Positions 21,354 through 33,300 of a stretch of DNA of 64,000 nucleotides are shown here, piece by piece. Origin of the DNA: Roridomyces roridus (lineage: Eukaryota; Basidiomycota; Agaricomycetes; Agaricales; Mycenaceae). Below the pieces are notes generated by a model, which was not told the DNA's origin, searched no databases, and was given only the letters and a program-made list of their open reading frames with translations. The position numbers and the translations under genes were made by a program. Numbering within the stretch: the stretch's first letter is position 1; every line of letters starts with the position of its first letter. The stretch covers positions 106,586 to 170,585 of the forward strand of contig JARKIF010000071.1 of NCBI GenBank assembly GCA_029378245.1, written 5' to 3'.

Positions 21354-22378
21354 ATGAACACCGACGTCTGCAAGCTGCCTTTCTGGCCTGACCCCGAGCA
21401 ATCGACAGAACCGAACGACGTGGATCGGAAGTACCTCGTCATGGGGAAGCATTGTGCCCGCCCCGGTGTATACACATCTTGGTGAGTCATCGCGTCTCTG
21501 GCCTAATTCTCAACGAGTTTAACGGTGGTCTTCAGGTCCATTGCCAACGCCGAATGGAAGAGTCATCCCGACAACAGTTGCGAGCACTTCTATGAGATGG
21601 CTTGGGCCAAGAACGTTTGGCGCGCAGCGTGCGAGCGCGGTCATCACACCCACCTCGTGCCTCTCACCGCCTCCTTGTCTCCCATCCTGTCTCCCCCCGC
21701 GTCTCCCGTACAGTCCCCTCCCGTGTCCCCCATGCAATCCAGGGAAAGAAGAAGAAGAAGAAGAAGAAGACTGTGTCTTCTGCCGCTGTACCCTTTGCCG
21801 TGGGAGCACCCACTCCACCTACATTCTCCAATCCCTCCCCGACCAAGACCAACACCGGGGCTACCTCGCAGCACCCAGGACCACGCGTATCTCCCATTCC
21901 CACTGGTACCGCCAGCGCTTCACCCACCAAAGGCAAGGCACGCATTCGCGTCAGCAATCAGCCGGTGTATGCTGCTCGCTGCGATGAGATGGGGGCGATT
22001 TTTGCCTCGCGAGGGGAGGCGCGAGAGTGGTATCGGCAGCGACTCTTGGAGGGTATGCATCCGAGTCTCTTCATCGGAGCTTCCCTGAAGGATTCCATGG
22101 CTTTTGTCGAGGAGTTTTTCTCGGCACCGCGCACGCAGGAGGCTCGCGAGGAGGAGGAGAGGATTCGGCGGGAGAGGGTCAAGGAGGACATACGGCGAGC
22201 TGATCACCGCCGGGGAGTGTTGGAGCTGCTGCGGGACGTCCGGGACTCCTCCGATTCCGAGCACTCCTCCGACGAGTCGGACACCTCTCGCTGCACAGAC
22301 TCCCTCGAGTTGGAGTTGGAGGCGCGTTTGAGGTTCGGGACCGACTGGCGGTCGTATTATATCAAAGACATTGACTAG
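21354..22378 (+). CDS. hypothetical KDZ-neighbourhood protein with lysine tract
   Basis: The start at 21354 gives MNTDVCKLPFWPDP and, after a GTGAGT...TCTTCAG intron (about 21480-21536), YTSWSIANAEWKSHPDNSCE. The N-terminal KHCARPGVYTSW faintly recalls the viroplasmin/RNase H1 N-terminal fold. The frame must then change before a run of eight lysines coded by (AAG)n near 21747-21770, through either a short unusual intron (86 bp, GTGCCT to CAATCCAG, fits the frame) or a frameshift. The C-terminal part has YAARCDEMGAIFASRGEARE and EWYRQRLLEGMHPSLFIGAS, then an acidic tail ending SYYIKDID. Function unknown; possibly cargo of the KDZ element. Confidence 0.5.
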
Positions 22379-22529
22379 GCATGTTTTTTCTTCATTTGTC
22401 CACTATCTTTACTCATCCTTGCAGACTTTTGTGTACATACACTGTCGATACGCGAACAATATATTTCACTGCTTCTTCCTCTGATCTGATACCTTCACCT
22501 CTGCACCACCCACCTACCTACTCCTCCTA

Positions 22530-25500
22530 ATGTCTTCGAACTATAAGAAGCGGAAGCGCACAGTCTACATCCACAACCCCGACGAGGAACGTGTTTCCCT
22601 GGCCACCACCTCCGGCAACACTCGTATCCAGCTCCAGTACAATCCAGCCCCTCCGCCTTCACCCGAAAAGCCACCACGCCGCATGTTTGACAACTTTGAC
22701 TACGCCATGGGATACAGCCCCGACGACGACTCACTCTTCGTTCCCGACGGCGAGAACGAGGGCCCCGAGCGCATCATCATACAGCCCAAAAAGTCTAAGC
22801 GATACGTTAACTCCGTGAGTGGTTTCCTGATGTCGCTTTTGAAATCTGAGAAAGATTCTAGGACAGACCAATGCTGGGATTCATCCGGGAACGTAACAAG
22901 ATACTGGATGCCTTTCTGCGCCGCGAGGGACGCGGCACTGGGTGGGAGGACGGCTGTATGGACGAATCTTGTCTCAATACCGACGCCAAGTATCGCTGCC
23001 AAGAATGTTTCGCTCGGAGGCTTTTGTGTCATGCATGCATAGTCAAACGGCATCAAGATGAACCGCTGCATATCATCGAGGTAAAATCTACACTCCGTCT
23101 GTACCGTTTTCGCTAATCTCATTCACCAGGAATGGCGAGATAATTATTTCCAACCATGCAGTGTGGCTAGTCTCAACGAGAGCCTGCGTCTACAACTCGG
23201 ACATCCGCCTGCGCAATACTGCAACTTCCCAAATGGCCCGCACCCTATGGTCGTGCTCGACAATAATGGTATCCACCAACTCGAAATTGATTTCTGCGGC
23301 TGCGTCGGAGCTCCATCCATCTGTGATCAACTCATTGACATCGGTTGGTACCCGGCTACAAAGACCGCGCCCGAGACTTGTGCAACTCTGAGTCTGCTCA
23401 AACGGTTCCATACGTTGAATCTGCAGGCACGGGTGTCTGCCTATGACTTTTACAACTCGTTGGAAGTTGTGAGCGAACGCGGGGGCATGCAAGTTGTGCC
23501 GGTTTGTGAAATCATCTCACCACATGGTCCTGCTGATTGACCAGACTTGCAGGACCGTCGCGAGCAGTTCACGCTGATTGCACGTGAATATCGCCATGTG
23601 CAACAGTGTAAGCGTGCGGGGCGCGGGCATGATGGTGCCAAGGTGCCCGTCGCTGTTGGATCAACAGAATTGCTCCATGGGATCGAAGCAACCGCGCCCG
23701 GTGAGTGCGGGATCGATTGCCGTGCGTGCCCAGTTCCCGGCGTGAATGTCCCGGATGAGTACGCCCCCGAGGATGCGTCAGTGCCGCACTCCATGAAATT
23801 AATTCTGACTAACGAGTGTGCAGGTGGTTGTATCAGCTCCTGTTGTCTCAAGACGCAAATTTCAAACTCAAAGGTCGGGATACATCCTCAAGAGATAAGG
23901 ATCCGGCGTTGGGTCCCGGCTTTGCGTATGTGGTCGCAAACGATCAATACCTGGCACATCTGTCCAAATATGTGGACGAGGACGAGGCGAGTATTCCTTA
24001 CTTGATGAGTGCAATCATTGACATTTCTTTTAGATAAGCCACTGTGTTGCTTTCGCAGCTTTGTGGAGGGCCAACAACAAGCGTGCTAAGGGACTCCGCG
24101 CTACGGGGATAGCATCGGTCAGTTGCTCCCGGCATGAGGTGTTTCGCAAAAACGGCACAGGAGATTTGCAAAAGGGGGAAAGGTACGCTGTCTAGGTTGT
24201 TCTGATCGTCGTTAACGCCTGTTAACACTTGTTCAGGTACTCGAATATTGATTATCTGTTCTTCATGAGCATCTTTGGCATCGCCCTCTCGTCAATTCTT
24301 GTCAGCTACGACATCGCCTGCCAATGGTCCATCAACTTTTGGAAGCGCGCCAAGAAAATGCCTTCGTACTTACAGCTTCCGCCCGGCCTCCGAATCCAGT
24401 TCAAGGTACCGAAATTTCATCTCCCGCCGCACGTCAAGAAGTGTCATGGTCCATACTCGTTCAACTACACAAAGGGTGTCGGCAGAACGGATGGAGAGGG
24501 GGTGGAGCGCAATTGGTCATGGCTCAACATGATCGCGCGCTCTGTATCCGTCATGGGGCCGGGATCGCGTGAAGACACGATTGACGACTTCTGTGGTTAC
24601 GCAAATTGGAGAAAGACTGTCGGCTTCGGTTCGTCCAGTTCCGTCCCGAGGATTGATGCTGATTGACATGATAGGAAATTCTCTACTCCGAAAACTTGTA
24701 TTGGCCATCCCCAAGGCGATTCTGCATGGACAGGCATTCCAAGCCTTTACGGAGGGTGTGCGCGAGGGACACGAAGATGAGTTGGAGGCATGGGAAGAGG
24801 AGATACAAGCCTGGGAAGCCGATAGTGAGAAGAAATGCCCCTATGAGTATCCCGAGGAGCAAGGTGCGAAGCATGTTTTCGCAAGCCGTGTGCGGGAGCT
24901 GATCGATCCTTACAGATATCACAATGGACTCGTTACGTCTCCTCATTGCCCAGGAGGAGCACGCGCGCGCGGAGAAGGGAGCTTCAAAGACAAACACACC
25001 GGGAGCATTCATCATGGCGGCAATGGAGCTAGAAGAGCATCAGTGCGTGGTGGCGCAATGCTCACATTCACGACACTGACACTTTTGGCAGGGAAACCAT
25101 CAGATTAGAAGCTCGACGCCGTGAACGCACCTCGATCCAGGCCGCAGATCTGCAGCGAAAGCGTACGCAGACGCTGAGCCTCATCCAACGTTTCCGAGAT
25201 GAGCAGGTGCATTTCATGCCCGGGCTCAAGAGTCATCTCGAGGCGCTCCGACCCTCCGGCGACACCGAAAGCACCTCTCGACCCGAAGACATGAAACTAC
25301 ACCTCCCTTCTGCATGGCCAGCAACCCTTCGTCAAACGCTTTGCATCACCGGGCTTCCCGAGGAAGAAGAACGGCTCCGAGCTGCGCAGGCGTGGGATGC
25401 TCTCCGAGAGTTGCGTCGGCAGCTACGTACTCGGATGCTTGCACATCAATTCAAGCGAGCGCACACTTCGGGGCAGGCGGCGTACACGAAGAGTCAGCAA

Positions 25501-26297
25501 TTACACAACTCCATCGAGCAGCGCATCCGGGCCGCCGCCACCAGCTACAAGACTGCCCGAGCAGCTCTCCTTTCGTTGAGGGGACCAGGGGAGTGGGAGA
25601 CGGACTTGCGGGTACTGACAAATCAAGACATTCGTGGCATGAACGAACGGACACTCAACGAGCAAGAGAAGGAAGAGGACCGGAGGGCGCGGAACATCGT
25701 GGGAGCGGACGAGTTGGATGAGTTCGGGGAGGTGATTGAGCGGACGGTGCGTTTTAATTTGGAGATGGGGGAAGGGAATCGGTTCCTCTCGTGGATCTGG
25801 TACGCCGGCGGCGCAGGAGCAGGCAGCACCACAGATGAGGGCAAGCTTCACGACGGTATGTATCTGGATAGCGCCGAGGCAGATGGAGCTAAGAGCTAAC
25901 ATATTTAACAGATATCCGAATTGAGTGGGCCAAGGCACGCGCGCGAGCCCAGCGGTGGCGGGAGGAATTACTTCTCGTGGATGAGGAGATGCGTCGAGTG
26001 CTTGTTTACTGCGGCTGGAAGGCAGCGTGGTGGGAAGCGCGTGCCGGTGCACGTACAAATGTACCTCATGATCTTGCGGAGGGATTGCGCGCATACGCAA
26101 CTGAGCAGGCAGTGCGGGAGCGGCACTGGCAGAGCGGCTGGCAGGCAAAGTGGGCTGCTGTACGCGCTCGCTCGCGTGTGGCTTTGCTGGATGAGGGTGT
26201 GGACTTTGCACGGCATCCAGCAATAAGGGTGGAGCTGGATGATGAGGTGCCGTATGGGGAGAACGGAGAGGGCGACGATTTCAATGACCTAAATTAA
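22530..26297 (+). CDS. KDZ (Kyakuja-Dileera-Zisupton) transposase with CxC2 cysteine cluster, apparently intact
   Basis: About nine exons join without a stop into roughly 1,050 residues. Exon 1 (22530-22814) is a basic N-terminus. Residues 120-210 carry the CxC2-type cluster: CLNTDAKYRCQEC, CHACIVKRHQDEPLHIIEEW and, further on, FCGC. Then come CPVPGVNVPDEY, KDPALGPGFAYVV, GTGDLQKGERY, VSYDIACQW, KVPKFHLPPHVKKCHGPYSF and GRTDGEGVERNWSWLN, all hallmarks of the KDZ transposase domain with its acidic catalytic residues. The C-terminal third is long charged helix ending GEGDDFNDLN. KDZ proteins move large DNA transposons in fungi. All introns are in usable frames, so this copy could be active. I did not find its terminal repeats with certainty. 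Confidence 0.85.
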
Positions 26298-26394
26298 TTT
26301 CCTTTTTAAGAACCGAGCGGAGTGGTGTTGTTTCGTGTTTCTATTGTATTTGATTGGCCTTTGTAATTTTTTTGTTGGAGGGTGCACTCGGTTG

Positions 26395-26933
26395 ACGCAA
26401 ATGCACCGTAAGAAACTCTACAATGGTCTAGCAGTATTGAGTCTCCTCCGTCCCCGGGTTTGTGAGGCCATGGGTTCGAGTCTCCGCACATGCACAATTT
26501 CCCTTTATGTTTAAATTGCTTTTACATTGCTTTTTGCGCAGTCTTTCGCTTGGTGGCCATTTTTTACACACTCCCTATGATTCGGTTCGCTCCAAGTCTG
26601 TTTGATGCACCCGTTCAGGTTCAATACAGGAATTGGCTGTAGTGGTGTTTATTGATGTTTATGTGCTTACTATTTTATTCGGAACAGTGTTTTTGATTTT
26701 TATCACTGACCCGAGAAATGTCGTTCGGTGGTTGACCCAAACAGGAAGCCATCAGCACAGCTGCATTGGTCGCCGAGGTGCCGGTGGTGGTGGGAATCAC
26801 TGAGGCAAGCCGCTGGTACACCAGTGGTGTGCCGGTTGGGTGCGCATTATAATATGCACCACCCACGGCAATGCAAGGTGCGCATTATAACGTGCACCTG
26901 TGGGCGGACCGGTGCACTTTATAATGCCACTAC
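26395..26933 (+). repeat. composite repeat, copy 2 (inverted relative to 14165-14745)
   Basis: It begins with a degenerate tRNA-like head (about 26412-26494) with ATGGTCTAGCA and a B box GGTTCGAGTCT. A body with AAGTCTGTTTGATGCA follows, then from 26639 a 295 bp tail with GTAGTGG...CCACTAC tips and several TTATAATRYGCACC motifs. The junction between body and tail (GGAATTGG then TGTAG) is the same as in copy 1, so head, body and tail belong to one family. Its right end lies exactly where the dead KDZ gene (-) breaks off. Confidence 0.7.
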
Positions 26934-29900
26934 TGGCAGTGGTGGCCGCACTCAACGCCGACGGGAGGAACAGTGGCTCGTTTTCCACGTTCTCACCCTC
27001 GGGAACGTCACGGGCATTGAGCGCTACGATAGACGCTGGGGTGTATGTCTGCTGCAGCACTCACAGACGCGCAACGTTCCGGCCCAGCTTCCTCCGCAGC
27101 GCTGTGATGTCGATCTCCTGTGCTGTGGTCTGTGCCTTCTTTAGCTCGATCTGCGCTCGGACTTGGCGCCTAAAGTCGTGTCAGTGACAGCGCCTGTTTC
27201 CGGAAATGATACTCACTGCTCGTCCTCCACCTCTAGCCCCGCCGCGATGAACGAACTCGGGCTGACATTGTGAATTGTCGGGATCCCCGCCTTGACACGC
27301 TCGGCATCCTGCCTCTCCAGCTCCAGCAATACTTCCTTCTCACTGATCTCTGTGGATAAGTCAGCGACGGCTTCTCGTTACGGGGCACGGACTTACTGCG
27401 CTGCTTCCCCTCATATGGATTTCGACTCTCTTCCGGATTGGCCTCCCATTCCTCTATCATCTCCCGCCACTCGTCCACCCGATCCCCCTGCCGCTGCAAG
27501 AACTCGGTAAAGCCTTCGAGCTGAGATGCGTACTCGGCTCGGGCTCGGTCGATCCGTGCCCGCAAACGCTCCGCTGTCGTGGAAGGTAAGTCAAGGCTGT
27601 TACCGCCGCGCACACGGTACTCACGTAGCGAAATCAGTTTCTGCCAATTCCAATAACCCATATGGTTATTGAGCACGTCCTCCCTCGAACCCGGACCCAT
27701 CTCGCGAGTGCTACCCGCGACGGCGCCAAAGTTGGCCCAAGGCCGCTCGATCCCCTCGCCGTCCGTCTGCGTGCTGCCAGGCACGTAGCTCAAAGAATAC
27801 GCCAGCTGGCAAGCGATTAGGTGGCCCAGGATATGCATCTTGGGTATGACGAAACACCACAGATGAATCAGGGCCGCGATGCGCACGAGGCCGGGCAACT
27901 CCTTGAGACGATCCACCAAGTTTTTCCACCACTGGCAGACGATATCGTAGGAAATGATCTTGAAGAGCCGGGAGTCCTTGTGGCGCATGAGGGAAGCAAA
28001 AATATAGTTCATATTTACGTATCTAGCGAGGAATCAGTGAACTTGGCAGACGAATTGGAAGCGAATAAGGTCTTACCGCTCTCCCTTCTGAAGATCGCCA
28101 ACTCCTGTTGGCTGTACGAACTCGTGTCGAGCGCAAACCCCCATCCCCACGCCTGTGCTGCTGTAGCCGCGCGAGAACTTCGTATTGGTGTGGTCGAGGG
28201 CAGCCAAACCACTGCACGTACTCATCTGACTCGGGTATTAGCAAATCAGAAATTCTGGGCACCGCGTAGCTTACCTCCTGCTGATTCGTCGCGCCTCGCA
28301 AGTGCTCCCGATATGGTTTACTCTCCACGAAGTAAGACCACCCTGGACCCAACGTCGGGTCTTTTACAGCTCTTTGCGGAACATAAGGCGCGGCTCGATT
28401 TTTGTCAAAATTGTTGAGATTTTGATCACTTTCACTAATTACGCTGTCGTGAGCTCAATTCTTGTCCGATTGTCTTCGGACATGGACCATTCGATTCCCA
28501 CGGCTGTTTTACAGTGCTTAGGCTACTCAAATGAATTGTTCTGTGTGCGTCGTGAGCCAAGAAAGACCCAGATATCATTTTCAACTATCCACGTCCCAAC
28601 TGACCATCAGGGGATTATGGGATTCCAATACCTCGTAAGGGTATTCTGTATGGTATTTTACAGTGCACTGGGTGCTTAATTTGGTTCTGTATCAATCCTG
28701 ATACACAGGGTATGCCAAGAAATATAGCCAGCATCACTCAGATGCATTTTACCTCACAGACAGTAACTGTTCTGAAACGAAACATTTGGTACACTCCATG
28801 AGTACCACTTACTACTATCCCGGGCCATCCGAGGGTCTGATTTCCTCCGGATACTGTCCAGAGTGCAGCACATTGACAAAAACATTGTTGGATGTGATTC
28901 AGTACAAGGGAAAATAAAATAGATGATCTTCATAGTGCTATGCACTGTAAATCAGCCGTGGGGATCGATCGGTTCATGTCCGAAGACAATCGGATAAGAA
29001 CTGAGTTCAGAACAGTGTAATCAGTCCAAAAGATCCAACTTTGACAGTGATGTTACGTCAACTACAAGTAACGGCGTCGGGCAACATTCTGCTCGCTGCC
29101 CAAGGCGTATATGCCCTTCGGATGGGGCGGAATGGTAGGTTGAGGTGTTCATTCATTGCACTGCATGCACTATTTGAGAAAAATTGCCCACCATGAGCTG
29201 AGATCCAGTTGAGCAGTGATGGCTGGAGACCTCAATACACCGGTGTCCCCCTGATGTATCTCACAGCAAATTAGTACCCTGGCGCACTGTAAGAACCCTA
29301 TCAGACTACCCCAGTGAAATACCGGGACCCCAGCAAGCTTTATTCCACTGCTACTGTGTAGATAGTCAAAATTGATTGTTTGCTTCTTTGTGATTGAAAT
29401 GTAGATAAGAACAATTCATCTTAGTAGCCTAAGCACTGTAAAACAACCGTGGGAATCGAATGGTTCATGTCCGAAGACAATCGGACAAGAATTGAGCTCA
29501 CGACAGCGTAATTAGTGAAAGTGATCAAAATCTCAACAATTTTGACAAAAATCGAGCCGCGCCTTATGTTCCGCAAAGAGCTGTAATTCGTTTGATACCA
29601 TGCGCCGCTTGAGTCGGAAGCACGCGTCCAACGCGATAAAGCAAATGTAAAGAAATCTAAGCGAGAAAAATGTCAGAATGGTAATAACGAGATCGAATGA
29701 CTGGTACTCACTGCTTCTCCGGCGGCGCATTCTGAAAGTCGTCCGGGATATTAATTCCAGGACGAGGGCAACAGGGACAATGCACCGCAAGTGCACCCGG
29801 TGCCGTACCCGCGACCCCTTCAGGCTCATGCCCAACACCGCCGCGCTTCAGCATCATGAGGTGCGAGTATTCGTTCTCGCGGGTTGAGCCTCCGTCGGCG

Positions 29901-30339
29901 TCTCCGGAGCAGCACCCTCTGGCATTCCATCACCGTCGGCGCCCAAGTCCATAGTTTAAAGTCCCGCGTCAATTGGGCCATATTCTTCGGTCAATGGAGT
30001 GGGGGGAGTCGGCTGATGACACTGGTGGTGGGTCTCGAGTTCTTTGCGCCGTTGTCTTTTGAGGGGAGATGGTGGGTCAAAGGAGATGGGGTCGTAGTAG
30101 AGTCGGCGTCTGTCCTCTGATACGCGAGGGACCAATGACAGAATGCGATCATTCACGGAAGCTGTCCCGGCAACTTGAGCCATACTTATCTGGTGGGAGT
30201 GTGTGTGAACGCCGGGAGGCATCACCAGCACTCTCCTCTTGCCTCTTGTCTTGCTGGTCCTCCTCGTCGCCATTGCTGAGCGCAGACACGTAGCGAGAAG
30301 ACTCAGGTAGGCTTTTGCGGGTATTACGTCTGACGACAT
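26934..30339 (-). pseudogene. second KDZ transposase, dead and interrupted
   Basis: Read on the minus strand, the N-terminus (from about 30339) includes RRRLYYDPISFDPPSPLKRQ. The expected CxC2 region is missing: sequence near 29870 jumps to HLMMLKRGGVGHEPEGVAGT, followed by CPCCPRPGINIPDDF and FLYICFIALDACFRLKRRMV. A mariner-type element (28367-29583) then interrupts between SNE and LKDP. The domain resumes with DPTLGPGWSYFVESKPYREH, YDIVCQWWKNLVDRLKEL and STQTDGEGIERPWANFGAVA. Near the C-terminus TGA (complement of 27061-27063) replaces the usual Arg before LQQTYTPASI, as a CGA-to-TGA change would. The 3' end is cut off by the composite repeat at 26933. It is a different KDZ lineage from the intact copy. 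Confidence 0.85.
28367..29583. mobile_element. mariner-type (TA-duplicating) non-autonomous element with about 180 bp TIRs
   Basis: The ends CAGCTCTTTGCGG...CCGCAAAGAGCTG are flanked by TA (28365-28366 and 29584-29585). Removing the element and one TA restores the KDZ reading frame as SNELKDPTLG, so the boundaries are secure. The terminal inverted repeats stay near-identical for about 180 bp (28367-28545 against 29405-29583). A third, diverged copy of the right-end repeat lies inside near 28940-29035, suggesting an older element nested or duplicated internally. No transposase is visible. The TA duplication points to the Tc1/mariner superfamily. Confidence 0.85.
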
Positions 30340-30395
30340 AATCTCACTAAATTCCAGGTTAGCAGACCTCTGCAGTCCTCACTGCGTTCGCGTCT

Positions 30396-33300
30396 CACCT
30401 GTAAAGACCACATAAGTAGGCTAGTTAGCCCTGTACCTAGGGGGGTAGTACAGGGCTAATTAGCCCTGGCTCGTGCTTCTACACCAGGCTTCTACACATG
30501 CTTCTACAACTCTAGAAATGCCTGCAAGTCTTATGCTCCTACTGCCTTGGAGAAAATAAGACAAGTCCTTGCCGGCAAACTCGGCATCTAGCTAGGTATC
30601 ATCAATTTTTGATGGAGGGGTAAATTAGTGATATCTCTGCCAAATTTGAAGCACAATAGTGGCAGAAATCATGATTGGGCTTCAGCCACTGATCAGATCT
30701 CATCAAAATGATTGATGGCATCAAAACACAGAAGCTGTAGAGGATGGCATAGGTGGCCACATATCAGCACATTTATGGCTGTTGATCACATTACATCAAT
30801 GATTGATCCCATCAGCCAAAATGCAAAGTTGTAGTACAGCTCAAGAGCTACAAGAGTTGTCAGTAAACTTGTACCTAGAAGTGTCCCCATCACCCATAGA
30901 ATGGACAACATTTAATAATCAGTGGCATCTGGAGTCTGGACTGGATTCACAGGTATGCCAAGGCCAGTGGGACGCAGCTACCCACCCAGGCATTGTCTCC
31001 ATGGTCATTTGGTTCAATGGTATCTTGCTCTTATGTTATTGACTATATTTTTGGAGTGGTCAGCAGTTCAAGTCCCATCCCTGCTTTTTTTTTTTTCACT
31101 TCACAACTTGTTACACACCTCAACCCATTCCATCTATCACCCTGGCCCCATTTGAGTGCAAAAATAAGTCTAGTTGTTCATCTGGATCCACCTATGCAGC
31201 TGATCAGACCCTTTTGATGCCGAGTCCTATTTGGGACCACTACTCCAAGTGGCCCAAAAAGGAAGTTTTGCCCAATGCACCTACTCCATGCAACCCTGTA
31301 CAGCAGCCAATGTCATGAGAGGTTCTATGGGTGTATTAATGTCATTTACAAGCCCCAAATGCCCATAGGTCAGCAATGCCAGGCTGATACATCAGTGTTT
31401 GTTGGGCAGGGGAAGTCCCCGGTATTTCATGGCTATTTGCGATCCATTCTGGCTGGGAATCATGTGGGCCTGCTCATGCTTTGTCTTTGGTCTCCTTGAA
31501 AGCTTGTTACTGGGGTCTATGCCACAATATGGTTGAGAGACACCAGGGTTGATTGGAGATCAATTGCTGGTTTGAGGCCCCTTCTCCTTGAGAGGATAAT
31601 CTGTAAAGGACTTCTAAATTTTGTTTCAGAGTTTATAAGCCCGAAATGGTGCAAATCTGGAGTAGCCTGGGGTCAAAACTACTGATTAGAGTGAGTTTTC
31701 CTCTGACAGTGATACATTCCCATTCCTCAGACTCAGGATGTCCCTGGGTTGCCAGCTTTTCTTATATTGCTCAGGTATCCCAGACAGCCATTCCTACCAT
31801 ACAAGATCACACTTTGAGTCCTGTACATTCCTTGAATAAAGGAGATCAACCTGAGAGTGATCAATGAATTACAGGTCAAGGGGTTGGTCAAATGGGCTGA
31901 TGGTGGGCTCTAATGAACTCTCCCATCTCAGAGGATTCAGAATATATATAGTTTCACATGGGTTGCCTCATTGGTTGTTGAGTTATGAACATTTGTATGA
32001 TGAACACTCCACTTTGAGTGGTGTGCATATATGCTACTCAACTTGCTCTCGGGCTCAACCAGTGCACCTGCAAATCTCAACCAGCCTGGGGCAATGAATA
32101 CATATTCTGGACCAGTTTTTCAAGGGGAATCCATTTTTCATATCCCCAGAAGCTGAAACTCCACCTGGGAGCCAGTATCAAGGGAATGATCCAAATTTGA
32201 TCACATACATATCTCAGCTTCCTGCTGTATTCTTAGTAGGTATCCTGGCCTCTAACTGAACTTTGAGTTCCAGGATGCTCTCTTACCCTGTTTGTATCAT
32301 CACCCTGCCTAGAGATAATGTAGTATACCACAAACATGAAAATGGAGGATGTTCAGGTTAAACATGCTCTTGGTCTTGTAGGTAACATTCTTAACCTATT
32401 CAGAAGTATTGAGATGGTTCTAATATAACTTCTGGACAAAGAGATCAAGGCCTATCCCCTACTACTGGCCTCATACACCAGCATCAGCTTGAAGATCATG
32501 GCCTCTGAAATGGCCTCAGTATCACCCTCAGGCAAGAACTAGTGTATCAATAAGCAGTGTCTATACTCCCCCTACTCATTTGAAGTGACAAGGGGCATTT
32601 GGGAAATCAAATTCAACATGATATCATCCTCTCCAAAAAAATCAGTTTGTGTGGCTGTTATAGGCAGGGTAAGGTATCCCTCTGGCTCCAAAAGCATCCT
32701 ATATCATGAGTAACATCTCAAGGCAGATGCCCAGCACTTTAGCTTATACACAATCCCACCAGTGTACAAGATACCAGTGAAAAACCGCAAAATTCCCTTT
32801 CTGGGACTTGGGAGTAGTGGCCAAATTGGGAATGTCACTGAAATCAGACTGTATTCTGGAGGTTTCTGGGCAAGGGTACCAACCAGAAGTGTTGTATCTC
32901 ATAAAAGCACATTCACAACAAGGGTTGAAGCATCATTTGGGTGTGGATTGGGTGAGGGACAAAAGAAATTGCCTAGAGGGAGGATTGATCTTGAGACCTT
33001 GAGCAAAAGGAACAATAGAAGAAGCGACAGAGTAACAAGTAGACTATGCAGGGAATGATGGTGGTGGGTTAGGAGCATTGATCACCAATGAGGGACCCAG
33101 CACTCACACCTTGCTTATCAGTGATTCTTCAATGTTCTCCATTCTGTGGGTGATGGGAGCACTTCTAGGTACAAGTCTACCGGCAACCCCTGTAGCTCTT
33201 GAGACTGCAACTTTGCATTTTGGGTGATGGGATCAATCATTGATGTAATGTGATCAACAGCCATAAATGTGCTGATATGTGACCACCCATGCCATCCTCT

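Noticed and set aside
26412..26494. Functional tRNA gene on the plus strand
   Set aside because: The A box is degenerate and no cloverleaf forms; it is the head of the second composite repeat.
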